DNA of 64,000 nt from Lachnospiraceae bacterium (GCA_024693845.1 JAILKJ010000003.1:1-64000); one strand, 5' to 3'. Positions 50,838 to 61,023 are shown, counted from the first letter of the stretch. A program made the numbers and translations. Notes: generated by a model not told the origin, from the letters alone.

Positions 50838-53800
50838 ATGCCGAGAACAAAAAACCACCAGGTCAATTACACAAAGAACGATTTTAAGATGCTGATCGGT
50901 CTCGCAAACGATGTCGGCGAAGTGAAACTTGGTGATCAGAAAAAGATTGAAGATAAGCTGAGCGGCTATATCCGTGCAAACGAAAACAGCGAGGATCCTT
51001 CCAAGGTTAAGAAGGTGGCTGCGGCAAAAGTACTCCTTCCTTTCCTGAAAAAGGGAGGTACGCTTGAAAAGATCAAAAACTCAATGGCGCAGTCGGTGCC
51101 GGAGATCCAGGAAGAATTGGAAGAAAAATTCGAGAAAAACCCTCAGGTCGAAGTCATTGACGGTATGGATGTGAATATGCTGATCTATAAGGGTTTTGAT
51201 GAACTTAAGAGAGTAGACGATATGGATGATGATGCAGGGATCCTGCGCGTGGATCAGGCTTTGACCGACTTTTTTGAAGAGCAAAACTTTGCGGAGTACG
51301 AGGATGATTCTCCGCTGAAGGATATTGTGGATTCCGTGAAGACCTGTGTCAATGCATGGCATGCCAATGAACATATTCTGGCCAACGGAGACAGGCAGAG
51401 ATATTTTTCCGATAATCCGGAAGAAAAGATGAGAAACATGTGGCGCACCTTCAGTAAGAAAAATGTGCAGCCGCTCATATCAGCCTATGATAACGATCTG
51501 GATCTGGAAAAGGTGCAAAGAGACAGAAAGCAGACCAGAACCGAACTGGTCCGGGTGTCAAAAGAGATCACAAGCCTGCAGAGGCAGTATGATGAACAGA
51601 TCAAGGCGGAAAGCAAGGCACGCAATGATCTTGCGTTATACGAAAATGAATACAGGTCTGTGGAAAGAGAGCTTGAGGATGAAAGCAGAAAGGCCATCAG
51701 CGGAGAAGGCATCAGGATGACCATACAGGAAAGAGAGGCCTATTACAATGCCATGAGAGAGCTTGCGCTTGCTCATAAAGACATTACCGACGGCCTTAAC
51801 AGCCAGCCTCCCAAACAGGTGAACCTGTTTAAAGAAGCGCAGGAGGATGCCAGAGCCTATGAGCAGATGAAGCAGGAAGTTGATTCGATCAGGGAGAAGA
51901 CCGATCCCGATCTTCTGATCGAAAAGCTGGTGGCAAATGATCTGACAGACAAAGAGGCTGCTCGCACCGCGCTGAAAAAGTTTTATAACGATGCCGTGGC
52001 TTCTAAAACAGCGGAAAAGAAGTGGAATCAGATCAACGGAACTTTCATCAACTATAAAAACCTCTTCTCTGATGATCCGGATATCATGAACTTTTTGATC
52101 AGCAACGATGATACCCTGGTTTCCAGAGGCTTTCAGAAGCTTCAGAATGAGTATGCTCACAGCGATGATCCGGATAAGAGGAGTCTCTACGATCAGGCCG
52201 TCGGTTTAAAATCCAGGATCATTGAAAATATGGATGAAAAGCTGGATACCGTATTTAATTATGACGGTAAGACGGATCAGAAGACTTATCTTGCTACTCT
52301 GGAGAAGAATCTTTCCGAAAAACCGCTTCAGATCCGTAAGGATTTCGCCGAGAATAATCGTGTCTTCCGTGCTTACAGAGGCTTCACGAAATCGGATGAG
52401 CGGTTGACGGAGAATAAGGAGCTTCTTGAGGCGGAGATGAAGAAGGGCGATCAGGCAGATCCGAAGCTCATCGAAGAATACTCCAACAATATGACCAAGT
52501 TTGCTCAGAAAAAGTCCGAATATGATGAGCAGCTGCTTTCCTTAGAAATCAAATATGCGGATCAGATCAAGGCGCTGGATGATCTGGCAAACCAAAATGT
52601 GTCTTCTGACAGCCTGTTAATGAATTATCACGAGAATAAACTGAATCAGGCGAAGAAAAAAGCGGATAAGAGTGCGGCTAAGGCGAAGAAGATCAAGGAT
52701 GCGGTTGAACTTCTGAATAAATCCGCCATCGCCAATGAAAGTAATGAGCTGCAGGATCTGATCCATGTGGTCACCGCGGAGAATCCGGATTATTCCAAGC
52801 TTCCGAAAAGCGTTGCTTTCATGGACAAGGTATTTGAGAAAAAGAAAGAAAGTCTGAATAAAAACAACGAGCGCAAAATGAAAGAACTGCAGGAGCGCAA
52901 GGCGCAGCTCTACAATAAAAAAGCTGCTGCAGATCAGGTGATAAATAACTTAAAGACCGGCGAGCTGTTGGATAAACTGGTAGAAAAGTGCACGCTGCAG
53001 AATCGTCTGACGAAACAGGATGAGGTACTCACGCAAAAGGAAAAAATGATCCTGGCTGTGGGCGATGGTGCCAAGCAGTACATGAAGCAGCAGTACGATT
53101 CCTTTAAGGCAGGCGTAAAGAATTTCCCTACATACGGAACCGAAAAGGCCTATGAACGGATCTTTGACAAGATCGAATCTTTGCGTCACGATTATTCCAA
53201 ATGTATGCGTAAGGATTATGCCAGAAATCCGAATAAGAACAGTACGGAATACAAGTTGATCAAGGAAAAGCTGGACAGCTTCGGAACCAGAGAAGATTTT
53301 TATAAGCTTACCAAGGAAGAGATCGCACAAAAGCTGGGTCAGCTCCAGAAGGCCGCTTCCGATTATAAGACAAAGAAGCTGGATGAAACCAGACTGTGGT
53401 GGTCAGCCCAGAGAAGATACCGTCTTTCTTATGCGGACAGGATCGTGGATTTTGCCAAGGGTGAATCTAAGATTTTAACCGGTATTCTCGCACCCGGCAA
53501 TGATGAACAGGATCTTGCCAGGGTAAAGGAGTTAAGTACAAAGTTTGAGAATGTTAATCCCAACGGTAAAAAGCTGGTGTTCGATCAAGAAGGTTTCCCG
53601 TCTCTGGAGCCCAAAACAAAAGAGGATGTTGCCAAAGAGATCTTCGCAATGCAGCCGGATCAGGCGGGCACACTTTCCGATTTCGATGCCATAGACAGAT
53701 TTATCGAAAAGACCAAAAAGGATATCTTAAAGAAACTGGATAAATCTTCCGACCAGATCTCGGATCGTGATGTAGCGCATGTTTTGATCGGACTGGATAT

Positions 53801-54287
53801 ATTGAATGATGTCAAAAAAGACCTCAGAGATCCCAAAGCGCTTCTGCTGGAAGGAAATGAGGAGCACCTTGCAAAAATAAAAGAGGCACTGACTAAGCAG
53901 GAACTCAGCAAAAAGGCAGGAGAAATCCAGGATAACAAATATGATTATGATCTGTATCTGGATTCCGCAGCGAGAATGGATAAACTATTCCTTTCCCACA
54001 TTACGGATCCCCAGAAGGTTCTGGATCACAGAGAAAAAATGGATATCCGTGCGGATCAGAAGTCATTCGCTTTGGGACGCCTGGACAGCAAGCGCCGGAT
54101 GGCCGAAGACAGTATTCATTTCCAGGTTAATAAAAACATTAAGTCCCTTAACAAAGATAACCTGAATGACGCAATGGATCAGGCAGGGATCGGTAAGAAG
54201 GTTCAGAAGAATAACGCCGAGGGAAATCAGGCCGAGGCCCCCAAAGCCAAAAGGAAGCCTGCTAAGAAAACATTCCAGCCCGGCTGA
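50838..54287 (+). CDS. Large charged helical protein, 1149 aa (cluster protein D)
   Basis: Unrecognised family; the closest relative in the window is protein C. AAAAAGGAGGGACACTC precedes the start. Mostly helical and highly charged, with coiled coil around 230 to 290 and 615 to 720. The shared module is at about 800 to 890: LDSFGTREDFYKLTKEEIAQ, LQKAASDYKTKK, and RRYRLSYADRIVDFAKGESK. The C-terminal tail is Lys/Pro-rich (EAPKAKRKPAKKTFQPG). No enzyme motif, signal peptide or membrane segment is visible. Conserved element D precedes it. Confidence 0.7.
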   Translation: MPRTKNHQVNYTKNDFKMLIGLANDVGEVKLGDQKKIEDKLSGYIRANENSEDPSKVKKVAAAKVLLPFLKKGGTLEKIKNSMAQSVPEIQEELEEKFEKNPQVEVIDGMDVNMLIYKGFDELKRVDDMDDDAGILRVDQALTDFFEEQNFAEYEDDSPLKDIVDSVKTCVNAWHANEHILANGDRQRYFSDNPEEKMRNMWRTFSKKNVQPLISAYDNDLDLEKVQRDRKQTRTELVRVSKEITSLQRQYDEQIKAESKARNDLALYENEYRSVERELEDESRKAISGEGIRMTIQEREAYYNAMRELALAHKDITDGLNSQPPKQVNLFKEAQEDARAYEQMKQEVDSIREKTDPDLLIEKLVANDLTDKEAARTALKKFYNDAVASKTAEKKWNQINGTFINYKNLFSDDPDIMNFLISNDDTLVSRGFQKLQNEYAHSDDPDKRSLYDQAVGLKSRIIENMDEKLDTVFNYDGKTDQKTYLATLEKNLSEKPLQIRKDFAENNRVFRAYRGFTKSDERLTENKELLEAEMKKGDQADPKLIEEYSNNMTKFAQKKSEYDEQLLSLEIKYADQIKALDDLANQNVSSDSLLMNYHENKLNQAKKKADKSAAKAKKIKDAVELLNKSAIANESNELQDLIHVVTAENPDYSKLPKSVAFMDKVFEKKKESLNKNNERKMKELQERKAQLYNKKAAADQVINNLKTGELLDKLVEKCTLQNRLTKQDEVLTQKEKMILAVGDGAKQYMKQQYDSFKAGVKNFPTYGTEKAYERIFDKIESLRHDYSKCMRKDYARNPNKNSTEYKLIKEKLDSFGTREDFYKLTKEEIAQKLGQLQKAASDYKTKKLDETRLWWSAQRRYRLSYADRIVDFAKGESKILTGILAPGNDEQDLARVKELSTKFENVNPNGKKLVFDQEGFPSLEPKTKEDVAKEIFAMQPDQAGTLSDFDAIDRFIEKTKKDILKKLDKSSDQISDRDVAHVLIGLDILNDVKKDLRDPKALLLEGNEEHLAKIKEALTKQELSKKAGEIQDNKYDYDLYLDSAARMDKLFLSHITDPQKVLDHREKMDIRADQKSFALGRLDSKRRMAEDSIHFQVNKNIKSLNKDNLNDAMDQAGIGKKVQKNNAEGNQAEAPKAKRKPAKKTFQPG

Positions 54288-54367
54288 TAGGGATTGCATG
54301 ATAAGAACAAGGCAGTGTAAATGGCTGTCTGTATGAACGGAAACATATCATATAGGAGATCAAGAGG

Positions 54368-57157
54368 ATGAAAGAACAAGAACAAAACGGCGGCAATTTT
54401 TTTGAGATAAAGGAAGAAACAATAAAGGACAAAATGATCCGGGAGGTGCAGACCAGCGCATCACCTGTGCGCGCTCAGGCCGCAAGGTTCTTTCTGGACG
54501 GAAGGTATGAGGAGGCCTCCGAGCAGGATCGCAGGGAGAAGGTAGGGGAGTATTTGTCCTTAAAAACGGTGGAGATCAGAAACAACCTGAATCTGGATAA
54601 TGAGGCTTATGAAAAAGTAATCACTGATCTGGACAAACCTCAGGTGGAGGATGTGCTGAATTCGCTTCTGGAGAATGTGCAAAGTGGACCGGATATGCTG
54701 CTGGCTCTTAATCTGAAAGAGATCGATACAGTTTTATATCCCACTCTGGATGAGAGGATCAATATGTCCTACAATGAGGGCGCCGATGATCTGACCAGGA
54801 CATTTCGAAATGATCTCATCGAGAGGATCGAATCTATTGATGATGATTCTGAAGACATGACCTTTGAAAACCTCTTCCTCAGAAATGATGGCGTTGAGTT
54901 TGTGCCGGATGAATATGATGTGGAAGGCAATAGGCTGGACGGTAAGAAGGAATTCGTCTTTGATGAGGATGCCTATGTGAACGGCCCCATCGAACAGACC
55001 TATGAGGAAGCTTATCAGGAGCAGAAGGATGCTTTTGAAAGAGAACAGATCCTGAATGATATTGATGATGACGATGAGCTGGATGTTGATGTTCCAAACC
55101 TGAATGACCTGATCGGAGATTATGAAGGTCCGACTACTTTCACGCTTTCCAATGATGAGGCTGCGCAGAAGCAGGCGGATATTCAGAACGAAGAACAGGA
55201 AGACATTAAGAACGAAGAACAGGTAAACATACAGGAAGAAAAGCCGATAGAAGTGGATCCGGAAGTGGAAAGGATACTGGAGGAAGACCGGGCCAAACTG
55301 CAAGTAAGCAAACAGAAGTCGGCACTTACAAAGCTTATGATCCTCCATACACCGAATGATAAGGAAAGCTTTAACAGTTCACGGATCAATAACAGGATCC
55401 TCAATAAGATCGTAAATGAAATGAGCAGGCTGGATCAGGAAGGAGCCGATCCCAAATACGAAGAGCTGGTAGATAAGGATGATGAAGCACTGAAGGAGCT
55501 TGATCCCTGGAAGAACTATTCCCTGGAGGATCTGGAAAGAGAAGAAAAGCAGGAGGCAGAGCAAAAACAGAAAGAGCAGGAAGAGCAATACAAAGCCTTT
55601 GTTGAAGCCAGAGAAAGGGAGAAAGAAAATGAAGATGTGATAATCAATAAACAGACCGGAAACGCTCAGGTGATGTATACCAATAAGAACCTGAGTGATT
55701 CGGCAGAGCGGGAGAATGAGGAGCCCAAGCAGGAGATTCCCCAAGAAGATCTTGAGATGGAGAATCTCAAGATCGAAGAGGCAGCGAAAGAGGGCAACAT
55801 CTTCCATCAGGAGGAGAAAAAAGAAGAAAAGGTTGTAGAAGCTCCCAAGGCGGAAACACCCGAAGAGTTCATCATGAACGGCAATAAGTTCCTTTACTGC
55901 GGTAAGAGCCGGCGCGTGGCGGCGTTAAAGGAGTATCTGGTACAGCGTGCCATGGATCGGTATACGGACTTTTACGGAACCGGTTATGAGAACCGGGAAG
56001 AATCCTTCATGAAGTACCTTTCCACCAACGAGGTGGCCATGCAGCTCATCGATGATATGGCCAGATCCCTCAACGGACCTCAGTGTATGCAGATCCTGAA
56101 GTCCGATAAGATCATGAAGGTGGGCTTTGATGCTTTTGAGAAGAACCTGGAGGTAAGCGACCGCAAACGTGCGAAAAACGTTTCCAAGTTTTATACCGGC
56201 CCCGATGAGATCAGCAATAATCTGAGAGACAAGGCTAAAAGCCGTTTCTTCGGAAGCATCTTAAATCCCAGCCCCACTGTGGAACGGATGCAGGAGGAGT
56301 GCTACAGAAAGTTGGACGAGGCTAAGGAACGCCCCTTCAAGATCAACCATGACAATATGACCAAAGCAGCAGATCTGATCTTTGCGGAAATGCTTACCCG
56401 TAACCAGGCTACCATGGCAGGCGGTTACTTCGGGAAAGGCAAAGATGAGCTGATCAGACCCGAGCACAACTGGGATCTGAGCTCCGGTGAATTCAAACTC
56501 ATCGGCTCTAAAATGGGCAAAAACGATCATACCTTAAAGCAGCATAATGAGAAGATGCAGTCCATGCGTGATCGCATGCTGAAGGATAAGATCTTTAAGA
56601 AAGTCTTTGAGGAAGAGCGAAAGAGGGGCGGCACCTCCGCAGATTTCGTAAAGCGTTACAAGGCGGAATGGAAAAGGGAAATGGAATTCTCTGCCGGCAA
56701 AGAGCAGGTATGGGTGAAAAACAGAGCCCTTGACTCTAAGAAGATCTCCCTGTCACAGGATGAAAAAGAATTCTTCCGAAACATGTACAATGACATGTGG
56801 AACTTCAACAATAAAGAGGTCCGCAAGGGCGTGAACGAAGACATGATGAAGGCGCTGAAGAACGTCAACGAAAAGGCGGCGGGAGATGCTCTTACGGTTG
56901 AGGATATGAAGCTGCTCAACTATACCAGTGCCAAGTACTATATGGCCAGGAAAGGTACCTTCATGGAGCCTGTCACCCAGGCCGGTAAGGACAGACTGCA
57001 GGCATCGGCTGATATCCACAAGAAAGCCAACGGCATCATCGATGGCATTGAAGCTAAGCTGGCGAATGATAAGAGCGCTGAATATGACAAGATGATGCAG
57101 GAGAACAACCCCGTAACATCCCGGCAGCAAAAGAAGGTAAGTGCTCCGGCTAAATAA
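54368..57157 (+). CDS. Large charged helical protein, 929 aa (cluster protein E)
   Basis: Unrecognised family, 929 residues, starting after ATAGGAGATCAAGAGG. The first 520 residues are strongly acidic with Glu/Gln-rich stretches (NEEQEDIKNEEQVNIQEEK). Residues 530 to 800 look globular (NGNKFLYCGKSRRVAALKEY). Near the end, YTSAKYYMARKGTFMEPVTQ and GKDRLQASADI match protein F over about 95 residues and, loosely, the C and D module. No clear copy of ATGCAACC-N16-KGTATT lies upstream; the 80-base gap has only a weak TGCATG/TGTAAA resemblance. Function unknown. Confidence 0.7.
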   Translation: MKEQEQNGGNFFEIKEETIKDKMIREVQTSASPVRAQAARFFLDGRYEEASEQDRREKVGEYLSLKTVEIRNNLNLDNEAYEKVITDLDKPQVEDVLNSLLENVQSGPDMLLALNLKEIDTVLYPTLDERINMSYNEGADDLTRTFRNDLIERIESIDDDSEDMTFENLFLRNDGVEFVPDEYDVEGNRLDGKKEFVFDEDAYVNGPIEQTYEEAYQEQKDAFEREQILNDIDDDDELDVDVPNLNDLIGDYEGPTTFTLSNDEAAQKQADIQNEEQEDIKNEEQVNIQEEKPIEVDPEVERILEEDRAKLQVSKQKSALTKLMILHTPNDKESFNSSRINNRILNKIVNEMSRLDQEGADPKYEELVDKDDEALKELDPWKNYSLEDLEREEKQEAEQKQKEQEEQYKAFVEAREREKENEDVIINKQTGNAQVMYTNKNLSDSAERENEEPKQEIPQEDLEMENLKIEEAAKEGNIFHQEEKKEEKVVEAPKAETPEEFIMNGNKFLYCGKSRRVAALKEYLVQRAMDRYTDFYGTGYENREESFMKYLSTNEVAMQLIDDMARSLNGPQCMQILKSDKIMKVGFDAFEKNLEVSDRKRAKNVSKFYTGPDEISNNLRDKAKSRFFGSILNPSPTVERMQEECYRKLDEAKERPFKINHDNMTKAADLIFAEMLTRNQATMAGGYFGKGKDELIRPEHNWDLSSGEFKLIGSKMGKNDHTLKQHNEKMQSMRDRMLKDKIFKKVFEEERKRGGTSADFVKRYKAEWKREMEFSAGKEQVWVKNRALDSKKISLSQDEKEFFRNMYNDMWNFNNKEVRKGVNEDMMKALKNVNEKAAGDALTVEDMKLLNYTSAKYYMARKGTFMEPVTQAGKDRLQASADIHKKANGIIDGIEAKLANDKSAEYDKMMQENNPVTSRQQKKVSAPAK

Positions 57158-57177
57158 AGGTTTTTGAATTCCGTCTG

Positions 57178-57879
57178 GTGAAGGGTTATCTGGATCATAA
57201 GCTTTTCGAATTTGCCGAACACCCCGCACAGCGCGACCCGGATCGCAAGCAGAAGCATGAACAACCCAGAATACAGGCTGTCATGAAAGTATATGATGAT
57301 ATGAAAAAGCAGCTGCTGGAAGAGCCTGAGCTTTTAAAGCAGGCCATGGCTGATGCAGCCTCTCCAAAAGAAATCTACGGTAAGCTCCGTGAAAGACTCC
57401 GCCGGAATATGGATACCGGTGTGGATGACGCAAAGAAAGCCGAAGAAGCGGAAGCACGCAGAGAAAAGAGCCTGCTTACTGATGCGGAGGATATCTATAT
57501 CCTGGGCAAGAAGGATAATGATTATCTGAAAAAGACCCGCAAGGAGTTAAAGGAGCTCTATGTGCTGGACGGAAAGTTCCGCTCCGAATATGCGGAAAAG
57601 CTCTATAAAAAGCTGGACAGAGTGATCAGATCTGCGGATCAGAATGACGGTATCATTCCGCAGAAGGAGATCAACAGCCTGAAAAACAAAGCCCTGGTAT
57701 ACTACGATAAGAGAAAGGGCGTTTTGATGGGACCCATCACCGACAAGGGCAAGGCGAGGCTGAAGATCGTGGAAAACCTTGCGCACAGACTGGATCGGAT
57801 CTCGATCCAAGCGAATATCCGGGATGCTGACCGAAATATGCAAAATAATAATCGCAGAGTGCCGGGTAATCATATCTGA
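57178..57879 (+). CDS. Truncated paralog of the cluster proteins, 233 aa (protein F)
   Basis: The frame starts at a GTG (57178) without a ribosome site, 21 bases after the stop of E and in another frame. Its first 45 residues (YLDHKLFEFAEHPAQRDPDR, QPRIQAVMKVYDDM) match the middle of the protein B module. Its last 95 residues (YYDKRKGVLMGPITDKGKAR) match the C-terminus of E. It looks like a 3' fragment of a once longer paralog whose start was lost. It may not be translated efficiently. Confidence 0.5.
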   Translation: MKGYLDHKLFEFAEHPAQRDPDRKQKHEQPRIQAVMKVYDDMKKQLLEEPELLKQAMADAASPKEIYGKLRERLRRNMDTGVDDAKKAEEAEARREKSLLTDAEDIYILGKKDNDYLKKTRKELKELYVLDGKFRSEYAEKLYKKLDRVIRSADQNDGIIPQKEINSLKNKALVYYDKRKGVLMGPITDKGKARLKIVENLAHRLDRISIQANIRDADRNMQNNNRRVPGNHI

Positions 57880-57944
57880 TCCGTACATTGTACGGGTATG
57901 AGTGAAAGACTGCCCTCGCTGAGCGGAAGTTGAGACGCGTTTTG

Positions 57945-57973
57945 TTGACATTGATTATAAAAACTTATAGAAT
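57945..57973 (+). promoter_or_regulatory. Promoter of leuS
   Basis: TTGACA (57945-57950), a 17-base spacer and TAGAAT (57968-57973), giving a start near 57980. Confidence 0.75.
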
Positions 57974-58012
57974 AGTAAAGGTGCGAAATTACGCGCCTTT
58001 ACTATTTTGTAT
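57972..58012 (+). terminator. Terminator-like hairpin overlapping the leuS promoter
   Basis: ATAGTAAAGG-t-GCG (57972-57985) pairs with CGC-g-CCTTTACTAT (57992-58005), followed by TTTGTATTT. The left arm overlaps the -10 box, so only transcripts entering from the upstream cluster carry the whole hairpin. Confidence 0.7.
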
Positions 58013-58030
58013 TTACGGAAGGAAAAAGTG

Positions 58031-60433
58031 ATGAGGTACAATTTTAAGAAGATCGAACAAAAATGGCAGGAGGAATGGGAGAAGGCGGGCATTTTTCATG
58101 CGCAGGACTTCTCTGACAAGCCGAAATTCTACGGACTTGTGGAGTTCCCTTATCCTTCGGGTGCCGGCATGCATGTCGGACACATCAAGGCTTACTCCAG
58201 TATCGAGGTAGTAGCCAGAAAGCGCCGTATGCAGGGTTATAACGTACTATTTCCCATCGGCTTTGATGCCTTCGGCCTTCCTACCGAGAACTATGCGGTA
58301 AAGACCAATACGCATCCCCGCATCATCACTGATACCAATATCAAGAAGTTCTCCGAGCAGCTGCAGAAGGTGGGCTTTTCCTTTGACTGGACAAGAGTGG
58401 TGGATACCACCGATGAGAACTATTACAAGTGGACCCAGTGGATCTTTTTGAAGATGTTCGAAAAAGGACTGGTTTTCCGCGACAATGCGCTGGTCAACTA
58501 TTGCCCCCATTGCAAGGTTGTCCTTTCCAACGAGGATTCCCAGGGCGGTAAGTGCGATATCTGCCACAGCGACGTGATCCAGAAGCCCAAGACCGTTTGG
58601 TATCTGAAGATCACTGAGTATGCCGATAAGCTTCTCAGCGGCCTTAAGGACGTGGAGTATCCCGAGAATGTAAAAATGCAGCAGGAGAACTGGATCGGTA
58701 AATCCACCGGTGCTTTTGTTGACTTTACCATCGAAGGCATCGAGGATAAGCTGCAGATCTACACCACCAGACCGGATACCCTTTTCGGTGTTACCTTCAT
58801 GGTAATCGCTCCTGAGCATCCTCTGATCGACAAGTATGCAGACCGCATCTCCAATATGGATGCCATAGAAAATTACAGAAACGAATGTGCAAAGAAGACG
58901 GAGTTTGAGAGAACCCAGCTTGTTAAGGACAAGACCGGTGTGAAGATCGAAGGTCTTGAGGCTGTGAATCCGCTCAATGGTAAGAAGATTCCCGTCTTCA
59001 TCGCGGATTATGTAATGATGGGCTATGGTACCGGCGCTATCATGGCCGTACCGGCTCATGACCAGAGAGACTATGATTTTGCCAAGGCCTTCGGCGTAGA
59101 TATCATCGAGGTTATCAAGGGCGGAGACATTAATGTGGAAGCCTATACCGGCGACGGGGAGATGATCAACTCCGATTTTCTTAACGGTTTCACCAATAAG
59201 AAGGATTCCATTGCAAAAGTGATCGAGGTACTTACCGAAAGAGGTATCGGTCAGGCAGGCGTTCAGTTCAAGATGAAGGACTGGGCCTTCAACAGACAGC
59301 GTTACTGGGGCGAGCCTATTCCCCTGATCCACTGTCCTTCCTGCGGTATCGTTCCCGTGCCTTATGATCAGCTGCCTCTGGTACTTCCCGATGTGGAGCA
59401 GTTTGAGCCCGGTGAGGATGGTGAATCACCTCTTGCCAAGATCGAAAGCTATGTGAACTGCAAGTGCCCCAAGTGCGGCGGCGATGCTAAGAGAGAGACC
59501 GATACCATGCCCCAGTGGGCAGGCTCCTCCTGGTATTTCCTGCGTTATATCGATCCTGAGAACGATAAGGAGCTTGCCTCCATGGATAAGCTTAAATACT
59601 GGATGCCCGTTGACTGGTATAACGGCGGTATGGAGCATGTGACCAGACATATGATCTATTCCCGTTTCTGGCATCACTTCCTCTATGACGAGGGCATCGT
59701 GAACACTCCCGAGCCCTATGCCAAGAGAAGTATCCAGGGTCTGATCCTGGGCCCCGATGGAGACAAGATGAGCAAGTCAAAGGGTAACGTGGTGGATCCT
59801 TTGGATATCGTGGAAGAGCTGGGTGCGGATACCCTGAGAGTTTATGTGCTCTTCATGGGTGACTACGGCGCAGCTACTCCCTGGAACGACAGCTCCGTAA
59901 GAGGTTGTAAGAGATTCCTGGAAAGAGTGGCATCCCTGGAAGAGATCATCACTGAGGGAGAGGAGACCAAGTCCCTTTCCGCAGCGATCCATAAAGCCAT
60001 CAAGAAGGTATCCTCCGATATCGAGGAGACCAAGTTCAATACGGCCATCGCAACCCTGATGACCCTGATCAATACCATCACCAAGGAAGGCAAGATTACA
60101 AAGAGCGAGCTGGAGATCTTCATCAAGCTGCTGGCTCCTTTTGCACCTCACCTTTCCGAGGAGATATGGCACAATCTGGGACATGATGATTTCATCGCCC
60201 TTGCTCCCTGGCCGGAGTACGACGAAGCCAAGATGGTAGAGGATACCATCGAAGTGGGCGTTCAGGTGAACGGTAAGCTGAAGAACACCGTATCCATTCC
60301 CTTCAACGGAGAGAAGGACGCAGTTCTTGCCATCGCCAAGGCAGACGAGAAGGTGGCAGCCGCACTTGAGGGCAAGAACCTTGTCAAAGAGATTTACGTG
60401 CCTAACAAGATCATTAATTTCGTTGTAAAGTGA
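58031..60433 (+). CDS. leuS: Leucine-tRNA ligase
   Basis: The start is at 58031 (MRYNFKKIEQKWQEEWEKAG), with AAGGAAAAAGTG upstream; the track start at 58007 lies in the leader hairpin. The protein has 800 residues, typical. The HIGH region is PYPSGAGMHVGH, the editing domain follows (about 220 to 400, with GYGTGAIMAVPAHDQRDYDF), a CPSCG/CKCPKCG zinc site is near 445 to 490, and the KMSKS loop is DKMSKSKGN. It starts a return to core genes after the coiled-coil cluster. Confidence 0.98.
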   Translation: MRYNFKKIEQKWQEEWEKAGIFHAQDFSDKPKFYGLVEFPYPSGAGMHVGHIKAYSSIEVVARKRRMQGYNVLFPIGFDAFGLPTENYAVKTNTHPRIITDTNIKKFSEQLQKVGFSFDWTRVVDTTDENYYKWTQWIFLKMFEKGLVFRDNALVNYCPHCKVVLSNEDSQGGKCDICHSDVIQKPKTVWYLKITEYADKLLSGLKDVEYPENVKMQQENWIGKSTGAFVDFTIEGIEDKLQIYTTRPDTLFGVTFMVIAPEHPLIDKYADRISNMDAIENYRNECAKKTEFERTQLVKDKTGVKIEGLEAVNPLNGKKIPVFIADYVMMGYGTGAIMAVPAHDQRDYDFAKAFGVDIIEVIKGGDINVEAYTGDGEMINSDFLNGFTNKKDSIAKVIEVLTERGIGQAGVQFKMKDWAFNRQRYWGEPIPLIHCPSCGIVPVPYDQLPLVLPDVEQFEPGEDGESPLAKIESYVNCKCPKCGGDAKRETDTMPQWAGSSWYFLRYIDPENDKELASMDKLKYWMPVDWYNGGMEHVTRHMIYSRFWHHFLYDEGIVNTPEPYAKRSIQGLILGPDGDKMSKSKGNVVDPLDIVEELGADTLRVYVLFMGDYGAATPWNDSSVRGCKRFLERVASLEEIITEGEETKSLSAAIHKAIKKVSSDIEETKFNTAIATLMTLINTITKEGKITKSELEIFIKLLAPFAPHLSEEIWHNLGHDDFIALAPWPEYDEAKMVEDTIEVGVQVNGKLKNTVSIPFNGEKDAVLAIAKADEKVAAALEGKNLVKEIYVPNKIINFVVK

Positions 60434-60494
60434 GGCGCACATTTTGCGGCATGGGGGCCTCACAGAAATGAATTAAACACAGTACTACTACGTT

Positions 60495-61007
60495 ATGCGA
60501 CAAAAATCTTCTTACAAGATAGCGACGCTGGGCCTGGCCCTGACGCTGGCCCTGATCCTGGGCTATGTGGAGTCTCTGATCATACTCCCTGTGGCCATCC
60601 CGGGTATCAAGGTGGGACTTTCCAATCTGGCGGTGGTTTTTCTGCTGTACCGATACGGTTGGAAAGAAGCGTTGCTTGTAAACACAGCGCGTATCCTTCT
60701 TAGCAGCCTGTTGTTCGGAAGCCTGATGGGCCTTTTGTTTTCCGCCTCCGGAGCGCTGCTGAGTTTTCTGTTCATGATAACGGTGAAACGGTTTGATTTT
60801 TCTTCACCGCAGTTTACCAGCGTTGTGGGCGGTGTTACGCATAATGTGGGGCAGCTGGTTGCGGCGATGCTCTTATTTTCACAGGTTATGCTGGGATATT
60901 ACCTGCCGGTGCTGCTCGTAGCGGGGCTGATCACGGGACTACTGAACGGGATGCTGGCGGATATCCTTTTGAAGCGGATCCCGGATGGATTACAGATAAA
61001 TAATTGA
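60495..61007 (+). CDS. Gx transporter / heptaprenyl diphosphate synthase component I family protein
   Basis: The protein has 170 residues and about five membrane helices. The family pattern is LGLALTLALILGYVESLI, VGLSNLAVVFLLYRYG, and TSVVGGVTHNVGQLVAA with GLLNGMLADIL. The family is predicted to resemble ECF-type S components and may transport a small precursor; its name as a heptaprenyl diphosphate synthase subunit is old. The gene lies between leuS and ruvA in the same orientation. Confidence 0.82.
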   Translation: MRQKSSYKIATLGLALTLALILGYVESLIILPVAIPGIKVGLSNLAVVFLLYRYGWKEALLVNTARILLSSLLFGSLMGLLFSASGALLSFLFMITVKRFDFSSPQFTSVVGGVTHNVGQLVAAMLLFSQVMLGYYLPVLLVAGLITGLLNGMLADILLKRIPDGLQINN

Positions 61008-61023
61008 GACTGCAGAGGACGTT

